Assembly (NCBI RefSeq): GCF_007833215.1
Contig: NZ_CP042239.1
Coordinates: 3,408,001-3,472,000 of the forward strand
Length of the DNA: 64,000 nt
Direction: 5' to 3'
Origin: Sphingomonas suaedae
GTDB taxonomy: Bacteria; Pseudomonadota; Alphaproteobacteria; Sphingomonadales; Sphingomonadaceae
Made by a program: the position numbers and the translations under genes. Below, one piece after another: positions 8,791 through 17,522 of this stretch; position 1 is the stretch's first letter; each line of letters begins with the position of its first letter. A model generated the notes under the pieces. It was not told where the DNA came from, searched no databases, and saw only the letters and a list, made by a program, of their open reading frames with translations.

Positions 8791-9721
8791 CGGTGCCCGG
8801 CCGATGGTCGGGATCAATTGGGGGAGCAGCAATTTCCGCGCCTGGCGGATCGGCGCGGACGGCACCGTGCTGGACCGCGTAGCGATGCCGCACGGTGTCG
8901 CGGCGCTCGATCGCGAGGGGATGCGTGCGTGCATCGACGCGCTGGTGGCGCGCTGGGGCCCACTCGGTGACTGCTGGGCATCCGGGATGATCGGATCGAA
9001 TATCGGCTGGGCCGATGCGGGTTATTGCAAGGCGCCGTCATCGGTCGCCGACCTTGCCGCGCACAGCCTGGACGCGACGATCGGCGACACGCCCGTCCGT
9101 ATCATTCCCGGTCTTGCCTGTACCGGCCCCCATGGCGGGCCCGATGTGATGCGCGGCGAGGAGGTCGAACTTTACGGTTATCTTGCGCTGTGTGGCGCGC
9201 GCAGCGGCGATCAGTTCATCGTCCTGCCCGGTACGCACAGCAAATGGGTGCATTGCCGCGACGGGCGGATCGTCGATTTCTTCACCGCGATGGGCGGGGA
9301 AATCTTTGACCGGATGACGAGCCAGGGGCTGCTCGCCTCGATCACCGAAGGCAGCGGTGCGGTCGGCGCGGCGTTCGATGGCGGATGCGATCGCGCGCGC
9401 CTCAGCGGCCTGGGCCTTGGCAGCCTGTTGTTCGAGACGCGCGCCCGCGCCGTCCGTGCCGGGCTGGGCAAGGAAGACGCCGCGTCGCATCTGCGCGGCC
9501 TGCTGATCGGCGGCGAAATCGCCGATGCGCTGCGCCTCTATCCCGCGCTTGCCGGGGCGCAGGTCACGTTGATCGGAAACCCCGCGCTCAGCGCATTGTT
9601 CGCCCGTCCGCTCGGTGCACACGACATTGCGGCGGAGATCGTCGACTCCGAACGCTGCTGCATCGCGGGCTATGGCGCGCTGGTCGCCGCGACATCCGAC
9701 CGCGCCGAGCGCGCGGCATGA
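8774..9721 (+). CDS. dgoK: 2-dehydro-3-deoxygalactonokinase
   Basis: The 315-residue protein matches the DgoK family: N-terminal GINWGSSNFRAWRI (phosphate-binding, usually written DWGTTNLR), ASGMIGSNIGW, VIIPGLAC-like and FIVLPGTHSKWVHC. The reaction is ATP-dependent phosphorylation of 2-dehydro-3-deoxy-D-galactonate. The GTG at 8774 has GGAGG five bases upstream and overlaps the end of the dehydrogenase gene; an ATG at 8804 is the alternative. Note that the first motif has Asn (INWGSS) where Asp is common. The stop overlaps the start of the next gene (ATGA). Confidence 0.92.
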   Translation: MSLGVSGARPMVGINWGSSNFRAWRIGADGTVLDRVAMPHGVAALDREGMRACIDALVARWGPLGDCWASGMIGSNIGWADAGYCKAPSSVADLAAHSLDATIGDTPVRIIPGLACTGPHGGPDVMRGEEVELYGYLALCGARSGDQFIVLPGTHSKWVHCRDGRIVDFFTAMGGEIFDRMTSQGLLASITEGSGAVGAAFDGGCDRARLSGLGLGSLLFETRARAVRAGLGKEDAASHLRGLLIGGEIADALRLYPALAGAQVTLIGNPALSALFARPLGAHDIAAEIVDSERCCIAGYGALVAATSDRAERAA

Positions 9722-11172
9722 GCAGCGAGACCAATGCCGCCGTCGACGCCGCGCTCGGCGCCGCACCGATCGTCGCGATCTTGCGCGGACTGCCGCCGCA
9801 GGATGCGATCTCGGTGGTCGAGGCGCTGTACGATGCAGGCGTTCGCGTCGCCGAAGTCCCGCTCAATTCGCCCGATCCATTCACCACCATCGCCCTGCTC
9901 CGCGCGCAATTCGGCGCGCGGATGGTGATCGGGGCCGGGACGGTGGTGGACGTGGCAGATGTCGACCGGCTCGCCGATGCGGGCGGACAGATTTGCGTCG
10001 CCCCCAATTGCGATACCGATGTAATCGCGCGCGCATTGGCGCTTGGCCTCGTCCCGATGCCGGGGGTCGCCTCGCCCAGCGAGGCGTTCCGCGCCTATCG
10101 CGCGGGTGCACGCTGGCTCAAATATTTCCCGGCGGGCGAGCTGGGGCTTGCCGCGATCGGCGCCTTGCGGCCGGTGATGCCCGCCGACACCCGCTTCATC
10201 GCCGTCGGCGGGGTCGGCGCGCGCAATGCCGCACGCTTCCTGCAGGGCGGATGCACCGCCATCGGCGTCGGCTCGGAACTCTACCGCCCCGGTGATAGCG
10301 CGGCAGCAGTTCGCAGCGCTGCCGACGCATTGATCGCTGCGCTGGCCGAGCCACCCGCACCCGCCACGCTGATCGCCAATCCCGGCGCGACGATCAGCGA
10401 ATCGCCGCTGCTCGACCGATCCGGTACCGGCATCTTCTTCGTCGATCCCGTCCAGTCGGCGCTCCACCATATCGACCTTGCGACCGGCACCGAACGGCGG
10501 GTCCCGACGGGCCTGCCGCTCAACGCGATTGGCTGGCGCGGCGCTGCGATGATCGGGCTCGCCGACGATTCGGTGGTCGAGGTCGATCCGGCAAGGGGCG
10601 CGACCGTGCCGTTGCTGCGGGTCGATGTCGGCAACGGGTGTCGCTTCAACGACATGACCATCGGCGACGATGGTACGATCTGGGCCGGGACGATGCATCG
10701 CGGTCTGCTGAGCGGCAGGGGGACGCTGTTCCGGGTCGGCGCCGATGGCGCAGTGGCGCGATGCTGCGAGGGCCTGGGCGTCTGCAACGGAGTCGCCCTC
10801 ATCGCCGACGGCACGACCCTCTATCTTATCGACACCCTGTCCCGCACGCTCATCCGCTTCCCGGTTGACGCGAAAGGCCAATCCCTTGGCGAACCGGTGA
10901 TCGTCAGCGACTTTATGGGCGTGCCCGGCAAACCCGACGGCATGACGCTGAACCATGCGGGGCACCCGGTGGTGGCGATGTGGGGCGGGGGGCGGATCGT
11001 CGAACTGGGCGCGGACGGGTCGCTGCACCGCGCCGTTCACCTGCCCGCGCCGCATGTCAGCAGCCTGTGCCTCGATGGGGAAGGGCGGATCATCGTCACC
11101 ACCTCCCGGATGCGGTTGAGTCCGCAGGTGATCGACTCGACCGCATCAGGGGCCGTGTTCAGGGTCGAGTAG
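9718..11172 (+). CDS. dgoA: Fused 2-dehydro-3-deoxy-6-phosphogalactonate aldolase and SMP-30 lactonase
   Basis: One 484-residue reading frame carries two enzymes. Residues 1-208 are a KDPG/KDPGal aldolase with E46 (AEVPLNSPDP), the CVAPNCD strand, and Schiff-base K135 in WLKYFPAG. Residues about 222-484 are a six-bladed SMP-30/gluconolactonase domain with likely metal or substrate residues E228 (ISESPLLD), N311 (CRFNDMTI), N358 (VCNGVAL) and D407 (KPDGMTL). A Pro-Ala-rich linker (EPPAPATL) joins them and there is no stop between. The start overlaps the dgoK stop (ATGA). DgoA splits KDPGal to pyruvate and glyceraldehyde 3-phosphate; the lactonase would open galactonolactone. The fusion is unusual; these domains are normally separate. 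Confidence 0.92.
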   Translation: MSSETNAAVDAALGAAPIVAILRGLPPQDAISVVEALYDAGVRVAEVPLNSPDPFTTIALLRAQFGARMVIGAGTVVDVADVDRLADAGGQICVAPNCDTDVIARALALGLVPMPGVASPSEAFRAYRAGARWLKYFPAGELGLAAIGALRPVMPADTRFIAVGGVGARNAARFLQGGCTAIGVGSELYRPGDSAAAVRSAADALIAALAEPPAPATLIANPGATISESPLLDRSGTGIFFVDPVQSALHHIDLATGTERRVPTGLPLNAIGWRGAAMIGLADDSVVEVDPARGATVPLLRVDVGNGCRFNDMTIGDDGTIWAGTMHRGLLSGRGTLFRVGADGAVARCCEGLGVCNGVALIADGTTLYLIDTLSRTLIRFPVDAKGQSLGEPVIVSDFMGVPGKPDGMTLNHAGHPVVAMWGGGRIVELGADGSLHRAVHLPAPHVSSLCLDGEGRIIVTTSRMRLSPQVIDSTASGAVFRVE

Positions 11173-11221
11173 CAGGCCCACCCGCGCGACTGACTGACAG
11201 CGCCGCGATGATCTGCCCATC

Positions 11222-12001
11222 CTACACATTCACGGCTTGGCTTGCCCGGGCGATCAGCATGGTCGTCTCGCACCGCACCGCTTCGCCGATCAGGATCAGG
11301 GTCGGCGCATCATCGGCGAAGGATCGGGTCGCGATGTCCAGCAGGTCGAGCCGGGTCGACAGACGCTTTTCATCGGGCAGGCTGACATTGCAGGCGATCA
11401 GCACCGGTGTCGCGCCGATCAGGCCCGCGGCGATCAGTCGCCGCGATATCTCCCCCGCCGCACCGCGTCCCATATAGAAGGCCAGCGTCGCCTGCCCCGC
11501 TGCCAGCCCGGCCCAGTCGAGATCGAGTGCGGCGCCGTTTCTGCTATGCGCGGTCACGAACCGCACCTCGCGCGCCAGCCCGCGCAGCGATAGCGAGACG
11601 CCCGCCGACGCTGCCGCCGCGCTCGCCGCCGTCACTCCCGGGCAGATCTGCACGATGAACCCTGCTTCCCGCAGCGCGGCCATCTCTTCGGCCGATCGAC
11701 CGAACAGCGACGGATCGCCGCCCTTGAGCCGCACCACCCGCCGCCCGGCTCGGGCGGCGGCGACCAGCAGCGCGTCGATGCTGCCCTGATCCTTCGAATG
11801 CCGCCCGGCGCGCTTGCCGACGCTGACCCGCTCGACCCCGGCGGGGATCAGGTCGAGCACGCCGGACCCGACCAGCGCGTCGTGGAACACCATATCCGCC
11901 GCTTCGATCAGCCGAACCGCCTTGCGGGTCAGCAGATCGGGATCGCCCGGCCCCGCGCCGACCAGCCACACACTCCCCCCGGGAAAGTCGTCATGCGGCA
12001 T
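11222..12001 (-). CDS. cobA: Uroporphyrinogen-III C-methyltransferase
   Basis: A 259-residue SUMT with the family landmarks VGAGPGDPDLLTRKAV at residues 14-29, VRLKGGDPSLFGRSAEE near 92, ICPGVTAASAAAA near 119, and TLAFYMGRG near 172. It methylates uroporphyrinogen III twice to precorrin-2, the branch to sirohaem and cobalamin. It overlaps the 3' end of nasA by 11 bases and ends the nitrate assimilation operon, which makes sirohaem supply for NirB its clear job here. No CysG-type dehydrogenase/chelatase domain is present, so that step must be encoded elsewhere. Confidence 0.95.
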   Translation of the reverse strand: MPHDDFPGGSVWLVGAGPGDPDLLTRKAVRLIEAADMVFHDALVGSGVLDLIPAGVERVSVGKRAGRHSKDQGSIDALLVAAARAGRRVVRLKGGDPSLFGRSAEEMAALREAGFIVQICPGVTAASAAAASAGVSLSLRGLAREVRFVTAHSRNGAALDLDWAGLAAGQATLAFYMGRGAAGEISRRLIAAGLIGATPVLIACNVSLPDEKRLSTRLDLLDIATRSFADDAPTLILIGEAVRCETTMLIARASQAVNV

Positions 12002-14579
12002 CGGAGGTCACCTCGGAAAGGATGCGGGCGAGCGCCGGGCGGCACGATCCGCAATTGGTACCGGCCTGCAACGCGCCGCCGATCGCAGCGACATCGGCGA
12101 GCCCCCGATCGCGGATCGCCGCGACGATGGCGTTGAGTCCGACATCGAAGCAGGCGCAGATCACTGCGCCACGATCGGGCTGCATCCCCGGCGCGCGCCC
12201 GGCGAGCAGGGTCGGCGCGGCGCGCTCCTCGGCGAGCTGCGCGATCAGCCAGTCGCGTGTCGGCAGCTCACCAGTGCGGGTGACGAACAGCACCGCCGCC
12301 AGCTTGCCCTGGTCGAGCACCGCGATCCGCCGCGTCCCGCGGGCGGCATCGATGGCCTCGACCCGCTCGCCGCGCGGCAATATCGCCTCGATCCGCGCCG
12401 CATCGCCATTGCCCGCCAGCTCCCACAAGCTGCCCTGCGGCACCGCCACCCGCGTCGCCCACAGGCAGCGCGGCGGTGCCGTCAACTCGCTCGCGACGAT
12501 CAGAAATCCGCGCCATTCGGTCGCCACGGCCTCGATCCGCGCCGGAGTCGCCTTGAACCCCGGCTGGCCCGAATGCGGATCGGTCAGCGGGCGCGGGAGC
12601 AGCCCGGTGCGCCCGCCGGTCGAAGTGCGGTCGGTCCAGTGGATCGGGGTGAACAGCTCGCCGCGCCGCTGCGCATCGGTCAGCGCGACGCGAAAGATGC
12701 TGTCCCCCTGTGGTGTCCCGACCCGCGCCAGCCCGCCGTCGGCCAGGCCGAGTTCGGCGGCGTCTTCGGGATGTACCTCGACCAGTGGCTCCTCGCGATG
12801 CCGCGCCAGTTTCGGCGACAGGCCGGTGCGGGTCATGCTGTGCCATTGGTCGCGATAGCGCCCGGTGTTGAGCGTCATCGGCCAGTCGCGCAGCGGCGCG
12901 GGCAACGGCTTTTGAGTCACCGGCACCAGCCGCGCGCGCGCGTCCGGCGTCGAATAGCGGCCATCGGCGAACGGCGTCCCGCCCCAGCGGAACGGGGGCA
13001 TCGCGTCATAGGCGGCATTGCCCCCCGCTCCGCCATCGGGCAGCGCGAACAGCCTTTTGCCGTCATTGCCATAGCGCGACAGCCGACAATGCTCGCGCCA
13101 GATTTCTGCAGGGCGATCATAGGCAAAGGCAGTCTTCCACCCCATCCGCCGCGCGACCTCCTTGACGATCCACCAGTCGGGCTTCGCCTCGCCGGGCAGC
13201 GGGAAGAGCGCACGCTGGCGGCTGATCGTGCGGTCGCTGTTGGTCACCGTCCCGTCCTTCTCGCCCCAGGCGGCCGCGGGCAGGCGGACATGGGCATAGT
13301 CGGCGCTGTCGGTGCGCTCCATCACGTCGCTGACCAGGACGAAGGGGCAGGCGGCGAGTGCCTCGCGGACCCGGCCAGCGTCGGGCATCGACACCGCGGG
13401 GTTGGTCGCCATGATCCACAGCGCCTTGATCCGCCCCTCGCCGATCGCACGGAACAGATCGACCGCCTTCAGCCCCGGCTTTTGCGCGATCGCAGGCGAG
13501 GCCCAGAAGCGCTGGACCAGATCGCGGTGCTCGGGCGCGAAATCCATATGCGCGGCCAGGGTTGAGGCCAGCCCGCCAACCTCACGCCCGCCCATCGCAT
13601 TGGGCTGTCCGGTGATCGAGAAGGGCGCCGCGCCCGGCCTACCGATCCGCCCGGTCGCCAGATGGACGTTTAGGATCGCGTTGACCTGATCGGTCCCGGC
13701 AAGCGCCTGGTTCACCCCCTGGCTGAACATGGTCACCGAACGCGGCGTCGCGGCGAACAACTCGTAGAAGCGCCTGAGGTCTGGAGGCGGCACATCGCAG
13801 GTGCGCGCCACCGACCACAGGTCGCTCCCCTCTCCTACCTCGTCCCAGAACCCCTCGGGCGTCGCGACATGCGCGGCGAGATATGTTTCGTCGATCGCGC
13901 CCACCTCGCGGCACCAGTGGAGCAGCCCGTTCATCAGCGCGACGTCGCTGCCCGGCCGGATCGCCAGATGCAGATCGGCCTCCTCTGCAGTCTCGGTGCG
14001 GCGCGGGTCGATCACCACCAGCTTTGCCCCCGCCTCACGCCGTGCGGCGATGCGCTGATAGACGATCGGGTGGCACCAGGCGGTGTTGCTGCCGACCAGT
14101 ATGATCAGATCGGCGGCGTCGAGATCGTCATAGCTCGCCGGGACCACATCCTCGCCGAACGCGCGATTATGCCCCGCCACCGCGCTCGACATGCACAGCC
14201 GCGAATTGGTGTCGATATTCGCGGTGCCGATGAATCCCTTCATCAGCTTGTTCGCGACATAATAATCCTCGGTCAGCAACTGGCCCGAGACATAGAAGGC
14301 TACGCTCCCCGGCCCGTGCCGCGCAATCGTGTCGCGAAAGCGCCTGGCGACCAGGTTCAGCGCCTTATCCCAGCTCGCGCGCTTGAGGCCGATCATCGGG
14401 TGAAGCAGCCGCCCCTCCAGCCCCACCGTCTCGCCGAGATGCGTCCCCTTCGAACACAGCCGCCCGCGATTGGCGGGGTGATCGGGATCGCCCTCGATCC
14501 GCACTTCGCGCTCGCCCGTCACGGTCGCGCGGATCCCGCAACCGACGCCGCAATAGGCGCAGGTGGTGCGGATACTCAC
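11991..14579 (-). CDS. nasA: Assimilatory nitrate reductase, catalytic subunit
   Basis: An 862-residue molybdopterin oxidoreductase. The N-terminus binds a [4Fe-4S] cluster through CAYCGVGCGI and GRLCSKG. The molybdopterin regions follow (GSVAFYVSGQLLTEDYY, NIDTNSRLCMSSAVAG, MGGREVGGLAS), then the MopB dinucleotide-binding domain (LNTGRYRDQWHSMTRTG). The last 60 residues add a BFD-like [2Fe-2S] domain (VICACFDVG, then GTNCGSCRP), typical of NAD(P)H- or ferredoxin-linked NasA. It reduces nitrate to nitrite in the cytoplasm. It follows nirD after a gap of about 125 bases holding a palindromic repeat. Confidence 0.96.
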   Translation of the reverse strand: MSIRTTCAYCGVGCGIRATVTGEREVRIEGDPDHPANRGRLCSKGTHLGETVGLEGRLLHPMIGLKRASWDKALNLVARRFRDTIARHGPGSVAFYVSGQLLTEDYYVANKLMKGFIGTANIDTNSRLCMSSAVAGHNRAFGEDVVPASYDDLDAADLIILVGSNTAWCHPIVYQRIAARREAGAKLVVIDPRRTETAEEADLHLAIRPGSDVALMNGLLHWCREVGAIDETYLAAHVATPEGFWDEVGEGSDLWSVARTCDVPPPDLRRFYELFAATPRSVTMFSQGVNQALAGTDQVNAILNVHLATGRIGRPGAAPFSITGQPNAMGGREVGGLASTLAAHMDFAPEHRDLVQRFWASPAIAQKPGLKAVDLFRAIGEGRIKALWIMATNPAVSMPDAGRVREALAACPFVLVSDVMERTDSADYAHVRLPAAAWGEKDGTVTNSDRTISRQRALFPLPGEAKPDWWIVKEVARRMGWKTAFAYDRPAEIWREHCRLSRYGNDGKRLFALPDGGAGGNAAYDAMPPFRWGGTPFADGRYSTPDARARLVPVTQKPLPAPLRDWPMTLNTGRYRDQWHSMTRTGLSPKLARHREEPLVEVHPEDAAELGLADGGLARVGTPQGDSIFRVALTDAQRRGELFTPIHWTDRTSTGGRTGLLPRPLTDPHSGQPGFKATPARIEAVATEWRGFLIVASELTAPPRCLWATRVAVPQGSLWELAGNGDAARIEAILPRGERVEAIDAARGTRRIAVLDQGKLAAVLFVTRTGELPTRDWLIAQLAEERAAPTLLAGRAPGMQPDRGAVICACFDVGLNAIVAAIRDRGLADVAAIGGALQAGTNCGSCRPALARILSEVTSDAA

Positions 14580-14580
14580 T

Positions 14581-14691
14581 AGCCCCTCCCCTTCAGGGGA
14601 GGGGTTGGGGTGGGGCCTATCCTCTGGGCACGTCGGTCTCGGTGAGACGGAAAGGCCCCACCCCCAACCCCTCCCCTGAAGGGGAGGGGCT
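14581..14691. repeat. Long inverted repeat between nirD and nasA
   Basis: AGCCCCTCCCCTTCAGGGGA begins the left arm at 14581-14617, and its near-exact inverse lies at 14654-14691. Each arm also folds alone (CCCCTCCCCTTCAGGGGAGGGG). The 36-base centre is not repeated. Within an operon, such a stable stem could shield the upstream message from decay or lower expression of nasA; that is inference. Confidence 0.8.
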
Positions 14692-14706
14692 TAGATGGAT
14701 CCCCCC

Positions 14707-15045
14707 TCACGCCGCCGCCTTCAGCGTGCTCGCGCGACAGATCAGCACCCGCCCGCCGCTCACCTTGACGGGTATCGTCGGCGTACAGCCCTTGTCCTCG
14801 CCCAGCGCCTCGCCGCTGGTCAGCGAAATCCGCCAATTATGCAGCGGACACGCCACCGCTCCGCCATGCACGATCCCTTGGCTGAGCCGCCCATGCTTGT
14901 GCGGACAGCGGTCGAGCAGCGCGAACAGCTTGTTCTCGCCGGTGCGGAAGATCGCGATGTCATCGCCACCCTCGACCTGAACGGTCCGGCTGCCGCGCAC
15001 CGGAATTTCGTTCAGCCAGCCGATATCGAGCCACGCGCCGATCAT
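14707..15045 (-). CDS. nirD: Nitrite reductase (NAD(P)H) small subunit
   Basis: A 112-residue Rieske-type protein. The cluster ligands are visible as CPHKHGRLSQG and CPLHNWRISL (C-x-H ... C-x2-H). NirD partners NirB in six-electron reduction of nitrite to ammonium. Its ATG overlaps the nirB stop (ATGA), so the two are translationally coupled. Confidence 0.95.
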   Translation of the reverse strand: MIGAWLDIGWLNEIPVRGSRTVQVEGGDDIAIFRTGENKLFALLDRCPHKHGRLSQGIVHGGAVACPLHNWRISLTSGEALGEDKGCTPTIPVKVSGGRVLICRASTLKAAA

Positions 15046-17522
15046 GCCATCTCTCCCACGGGGGTGAAGCGCGCCATCGGCGCATGATGCTCGCGCTCGG
15101 CGCCCTTTGCGCGTGCCGCCCAGGGATCGTCCTGCGAGAAGCGCTGCGAATGAAAGAAGCGCGCGGCGAGGTCGGCGCGGACCTGTGCGTCGTCGAGCAG
15201 CCGCGACCGGACATAGCCGACGCCGACCCGCTCGATCCAAGGCGCGGTGCGCTCGAGGTAACGCGCTTCCTCGCGGTAGAGCTGGATGAAGGCGGCGCAA
15301 TGCTCGATCGCCTCCGCCTCGGTCGCGACCTTGCACAACAGGTCGGTGGCGCGGACATGGATGCCGCCATTGCCGCCGACATGCAGTTCGTAGCCCGAGT
15401 CCACGCACACCACGCCGAAATCCTTGATCGTCGCCTCGGCGCAGTTGCGCGGGCAGCCGCTGACCGCGATCTTGAACTTGTGCGGCATCCACGACCCCCA
15501 GGTCGCGCGCTCGATCTTGACGCCAAGGCCGGTCGAATCCTGCGTGCCGAAGCGGCACCATTCGGAGCCGACACAGGTCTTCACCGTGCGCAGCGACTTG
15601 CCATAGGCATGGCCGCTGACCATCCCGGCGGCGCCCAAATCGGCCCAGACGGCGGGCAGATCCTCCTTCCTGATCCCGAAAATGTCGAGCCGCTGGCCGC
15701 CGGTGACCTTGACCATCGGCGCGTTATATTTCTCGACCACATCGGCGATCGCGCGCAGTTCGCGCGGGTTGGTGAGGCCACCCCACATGCGCGGGACGAC
15801 CGAATAGGTGCCGTCCTTCTGGATATTGGCGTGCATCCGTTCGTTGACGAAGCGGCTCTGCTGGTCGTCCTGATATTCGCCGGGCAGCGCGCAGAGCAGA
15901 TAATAATTGAGCGCGGGGCGGCACGAGGAGCAGCCATCGGGCGTGCTCCAGTGCAGCTTCTGCATCACCTCCGGGATCGACCGCATCTCCTGCGCGACGA
16001 TCTCGCGCCGGACATCGTCATGGCCGAAGCTGGTGCAGTTGCACATCGTCCTGGCACTCGCCTGCACCTCGTCGCCCAGCGTCAGCGCGAGGACGGTCTC
16101 GACCAGCCCGGTGCAGCTCCCGCAACTCGCCGATGCCTTGCACGTCGATCGCATCGCATCGAGGCTGTGCGCACCCCTGGCGATGCACGACACCAGCTGT
16201 CCCTTGGTCACGCCGTTGCAGCCGCAAATCTCGGCATCGTCCGAGAGCGCCGCAACGGTCGCCTTAGGGTCCGCCGCGCCCCCTCCCTGGGCGAAGGCCT
16301 GACCAAAGATCAGCAGGTCGCGGACCTCGGCCACGCTCTCCTGTTTCTTGAGCAAGTCGAAATACCAGTTGCCGTCGGCGGTATCGCCATAGAGCACCGC
16401 GCCGATAATGCGGTCGTCCTTGACCACCACGCGCTTGTACACCCCGCGCGCGGCGTCGCGCATCACGATGTCCTCGCACCCGTCGCCGCCGGAGAAATCG
16501 CCCGCCGAAAACACGTCGATCCCCGAAACCTTGAGCTTGGTCGAGGTGACCGATCCGCGATAGCCGCTGGGCTGGTCGGTCATGCGATCGGCGAGGCTCC
16601 GGCACATGTCCCAAAGCGGCGCGACCAGGCCATAGACATTTCCGTCATGCTCGACGCATTCGCCGACCGCCAGCACATCGGGGTCAGACGTGACCATATG
16701 GTCGTCAACCTTGATCCCGCGCCCGACCTCCAGCCCCGCGGCGCGGGCGAGGGCCGTCGAGGGACGGATGCCGACCGCCATCACCACCAGATCGGCGGCG
16801 ATTTCGGTTCCGTCCTTAAGGCGGACCGCCTCCACCTTGCCGTCGCCCATGATCTCGGCGGTGTCGGCTCCGGTGAGGATCACCTGCCCGCGCGCTTCCA
16901 GCGCCTGTTTGAGCAGCCACCCAGCTGCTTCATCGAGCTGGCGCTCCATCAGCGTCGGCATTAGGTGCAGCACCGTCACCTTCATGCCCCGGAGCGACAG
17001 GCCATGTGCCGCTTCGAGCCCAAGCAGCCCGCCGCCGATCACCACCGCGCTCCCGCCTTTTGCGGCGGCGGTCAGCATCGTTCCGACATCGTCCATGTCG
17101 CGGAACGCGATCACGCCGGGCAGCTGGTGTCCGGGCACCGGGATGATGAAGGGGTCGGAGCCGGTGGCGATCAGCAGCTTGTCATAGGCGGTCGTCACCC
17201 CGGCGCGCGATGTCACCGTCTTCCCCGCGCGGTCGATCCCCACCACCGGGTCGCCCGCGATCAGGTCGATGCCATGTTCGGCATACCAGTCCGCCCCGTT
17301 GATCACGATGTCGTCAAACGCCTTCTCTCCCGCCAGCACGGGCGACAGCATGATGCGGTTGTAATTCACCCGCGGCTCGGCACCGAAGATGGTGACGCGA
17401 TAGCGGGCCGGGTCGCGCGCCAGGATTTCCTCGACCGCGCGGCACCCGGCCATGCCGTTGCCGATCACGACGAGATGTTCGCGATGATCGTCCTTCGCGG
17501 GTAGGATGCGTTGCACGTCCAT
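15042..17522 (-). CDS. nirB: Nitrite reductase (NAD(P)H) large subunit
   Basis: An 826-residue NirB. Domain order: FAD/NAD(P)-binding reductase (1-300; VVIGNGMAGCRAVEEIL, VIGGGLLGLEAAHGL), two BFD-type [2Fe-2S] segments (ICGCNGVTKGQLVSC and a CNCTS to CSSCRPALN stretch, about 410-530), then the nitrite/sulfite reductase half-domain and the sirohaem-[4Fe-4S] ligands CVGSEWCRFG and SGCPRNCAEA. I chose the ATG at 17522, which overlaps the porin stop (TGATG); the frame is open upstream but that part is porin-coding sequence on the same strand in another frame. It reduces nitrite to ammonium in the cytoplasm. Confidence 0.96.
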   Translation of the reverse strand: MDVQRILPAKDDHREHLVVIGNGMAGCRAVEEILARDPARYRVTIFGAEPRVNYNRIMLSPVLAGEKAFDDIVINGADWYAEHGIDLIAGDPVVGIDRAGKTVTSRAGVTTAYDKLLIATGSDPFIIPVPGHQLPGVIAFRDMDDVGTMLTAAAKGGSAVVIGGGLLGLEAAHGLSLRGMKVTVLHLMPTLMERQLDEAAGWLLKQALEARGQVILTGADTAEIMGDGKVEAVRLKDGTEIAADLVVMAVGIRPSTALARAAGLEVGRGIKVDDHMVTSDPDVLAVGECVEHDGNVYGLVAPLWDMCRSLADRMTDQPSGYRGSVTSTKLKVSGIDVFSAGDFSGGDGCEDIVMRDAARGVYKRVVVKDDRIIGAVLYGDTADGNWYFDLLKKQESVAEVRDLLIFGQAFAQGGGAADPKATVAALSDDAEICGCNGVTKGQLVSCIARGAHSLDAMRSTCKASASCGSCTGLVETVLALTLGDEVQASARTMCNCTSFGHDDVRREIVAQEMRSIPEVMQKLHWSTPDGCSSCRPALNYYLLCALPGEYQDDQQSRFVNERMHANIQKDGTYSVVPRMWGGLTNPRELRAIADVVEKYNAPMVKVTGGQRLDIFGIRKEDLPAVWADLGAAGMVSGHAYGKSLRTVKTCVGSEWCRFGTQDSTGLGVKIERATWGSWMPHKFKIAVSGCPRNCAEATIKDFGVVCVDSGYELHVGGNGGIHVRATDLLCKVATEAEAIEHCAAFIQLYREEARYLERTAPWIERVGVGYVRSRLLDDAQVRADLAARFFHSQRFSQDDPWAARAKGAEREHHAPMARFTPVGEMA

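Noticed and set aside
15084..16964. A 626-residue plus-strand frame opposite nirB
   Set aside because: NirB cluster and FAD motifs are on the minus strand; this is a shadow frame.
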